This document shows positions 6,799-6,996 of a stretch of 6,996 nt of DNA, one piece after another. The stretch is from Desulfurobacterium sp. (GTDB lineage Bacteria > Aquificota > Aquificia > Desulfurobacteriales > Desulfurobacteriaceae): positions 1 to 6,996 of the forward strand of contig QNYI01000114.1 in assembly GCA_003978805.1 (NCBI GenBank), given 5' to 3'. The notes under the pieces were generated by a model. The model was not told where the DNA came from. It searched no databases and worked only from the letters and a program-made list of their open reading frames with translations. The position numbers and the translations under genes were made by a program. How positions within the stretch are numbered: the first letter of the stretch is position 1; each line of letters starts with the position of its first letter.

Positions 6799-6996
6799 TT
6801 TACACTTTTCCTGAGCTTTAACGGAAGAAGACCTAATAAAAGAAGAAGCAGTTGAAAGACTCCGTTCAAACTTTCCTGTGATGTTATGGAACAACCACCA
6901 CTTCCATTACCAGCGCCTGCATTTTCTGGAACAATATCAACTGAAGCTCCGCTTTTAGTAGCAATAAACACAGGAAAAGTCTTATACCAGCTATAA
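6792..6996 (-). CDS. C-terminus of a probable exported protein with a Gly-Gly-Cys sorting-type tail (5' partial)
   Basis: Minus-strand frame open from the right edge (first full codon at 6995) to TAA at 6794-6792, giving 67 visible residues. The end has three parts: a Gly/Asn/Ser-rich linker with GNGSGGCS (visible residues 29-36), a hydrophobic stretch FQLLLLLLGLLPL (47-59), and a short basic tail KLRKSVKC (60-67). This is the layout of C-terminal protein-sorting domains such as JDVT-CTERM, Synergist-CTERM and MYXO-CTERM, where a Gly-Gly-Cys-like motif precedes a membrane helix and Arg/Lys residues and is thought to be processed by a dedicated intramembrane protease, leaving the protein anchored at the cell surface. 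Membership in a particular class is not certain. The residues before the linker (1-25) are mixed beta-like and unrecognised. Codon use is more AT-ending (TAT, AAT, ACT) than in the neighbouring genes. Its stop overlaps the truB start by 7 bases, supporting real translation. An ordinary C-terminal membrane anchor is the alternative. Confidence 0.65.
   Translation of the reverse strand, partial: YSWYKTFPVFIATKSGASVDIVPENAGAGNGSGGCSITSQESLNGVFQLLLLLLGLLPLKLRKSVKC

Noticed and set aside
6799..6894. TruB N-terminal extension from a TTG start
   Set aside because: The sequence does not resemble TruB and is explained by the overlapping upstream gene in another frame.
6886..6996. Plus-strand 36-residue frame beginning MEQPPLPLPAP and ending at the window edge
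   Set aside because: It has low-complexity proline content and no ribosome site; it is antisense to the better-supported minus-strand frame with the Gly-Gly-Cys tail, and the prolines simply mirror that gene's glycine codons.

Overview
The window looks like chromosome from a thermophilic or hyperthermophilic bacterium. The strongest evidence is an intact full-length reverse gyrase, the hallmark gene of life at very high temperature. It sits among bacterial-type housekeeping genes (a TruB with a bacterial-style GTLDPLATG motif, a bacterial PolX). The proteins are rich in Lys/Glu and AGG arginine codons, Shine-Dalgarno sites are strong, and a TATAAT -10 box is present. Together these fit the Aquificota, perhaps the Desulfurobacteriaceae/Thermovibrio group. 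That placement is inference from gene content, not a phylogenetic result.

Layout, left to right. (1) The 3' end of a DNA polymerase X gene (+), covering its C-terminal PHP phosphoesterase domain. (2) A small heat-shock protein of the Hsp20 family (+), best started at an internal ATG behind a strong AAGGAGGG site. (3) A GC-rich hairpin between convergent genes, probably a two-way terminator. (4) An iron-containing alcohol dehydrogenase (-). (5) An 89-base divergent promoter region. (6) Reverse gyrase (+), 1185 residues, with both zinc fingers, helicase motifs, Toprim and active-site tyrosine intact. (7) On the minus strand, running toward reverse gyrase from the right edge, a tightly packed series of three reading frames: the C-terminal end of an exported protein with a Gly-Gly-Cys/hydrophobic/basic sorting-type tail, then truB, then a 42-residue small ORF. 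The small ORF starts one base after the truB stop and overlaps the 3' end of reverse gyrase by 11 bases.

The well-known genes form a stress/heat-adaptation and nucleic-acid maintenance neighbourhood (Hsp20 for protein aggregation, reverse gyrase for DNA at high temperature, PolX for repair, TruB for tRNA stability). They do not form one pathway, and strand changes show at least four transcription units. The parts not explained by ordinary annotation are the sorting-type tail at the right edge and the 42-residue ORF after truB. Coding density is very high; no stretch over 300 bases lacks a gene. I see no tRNA, rRNA, CRISPR array, IS element or prophage feature.
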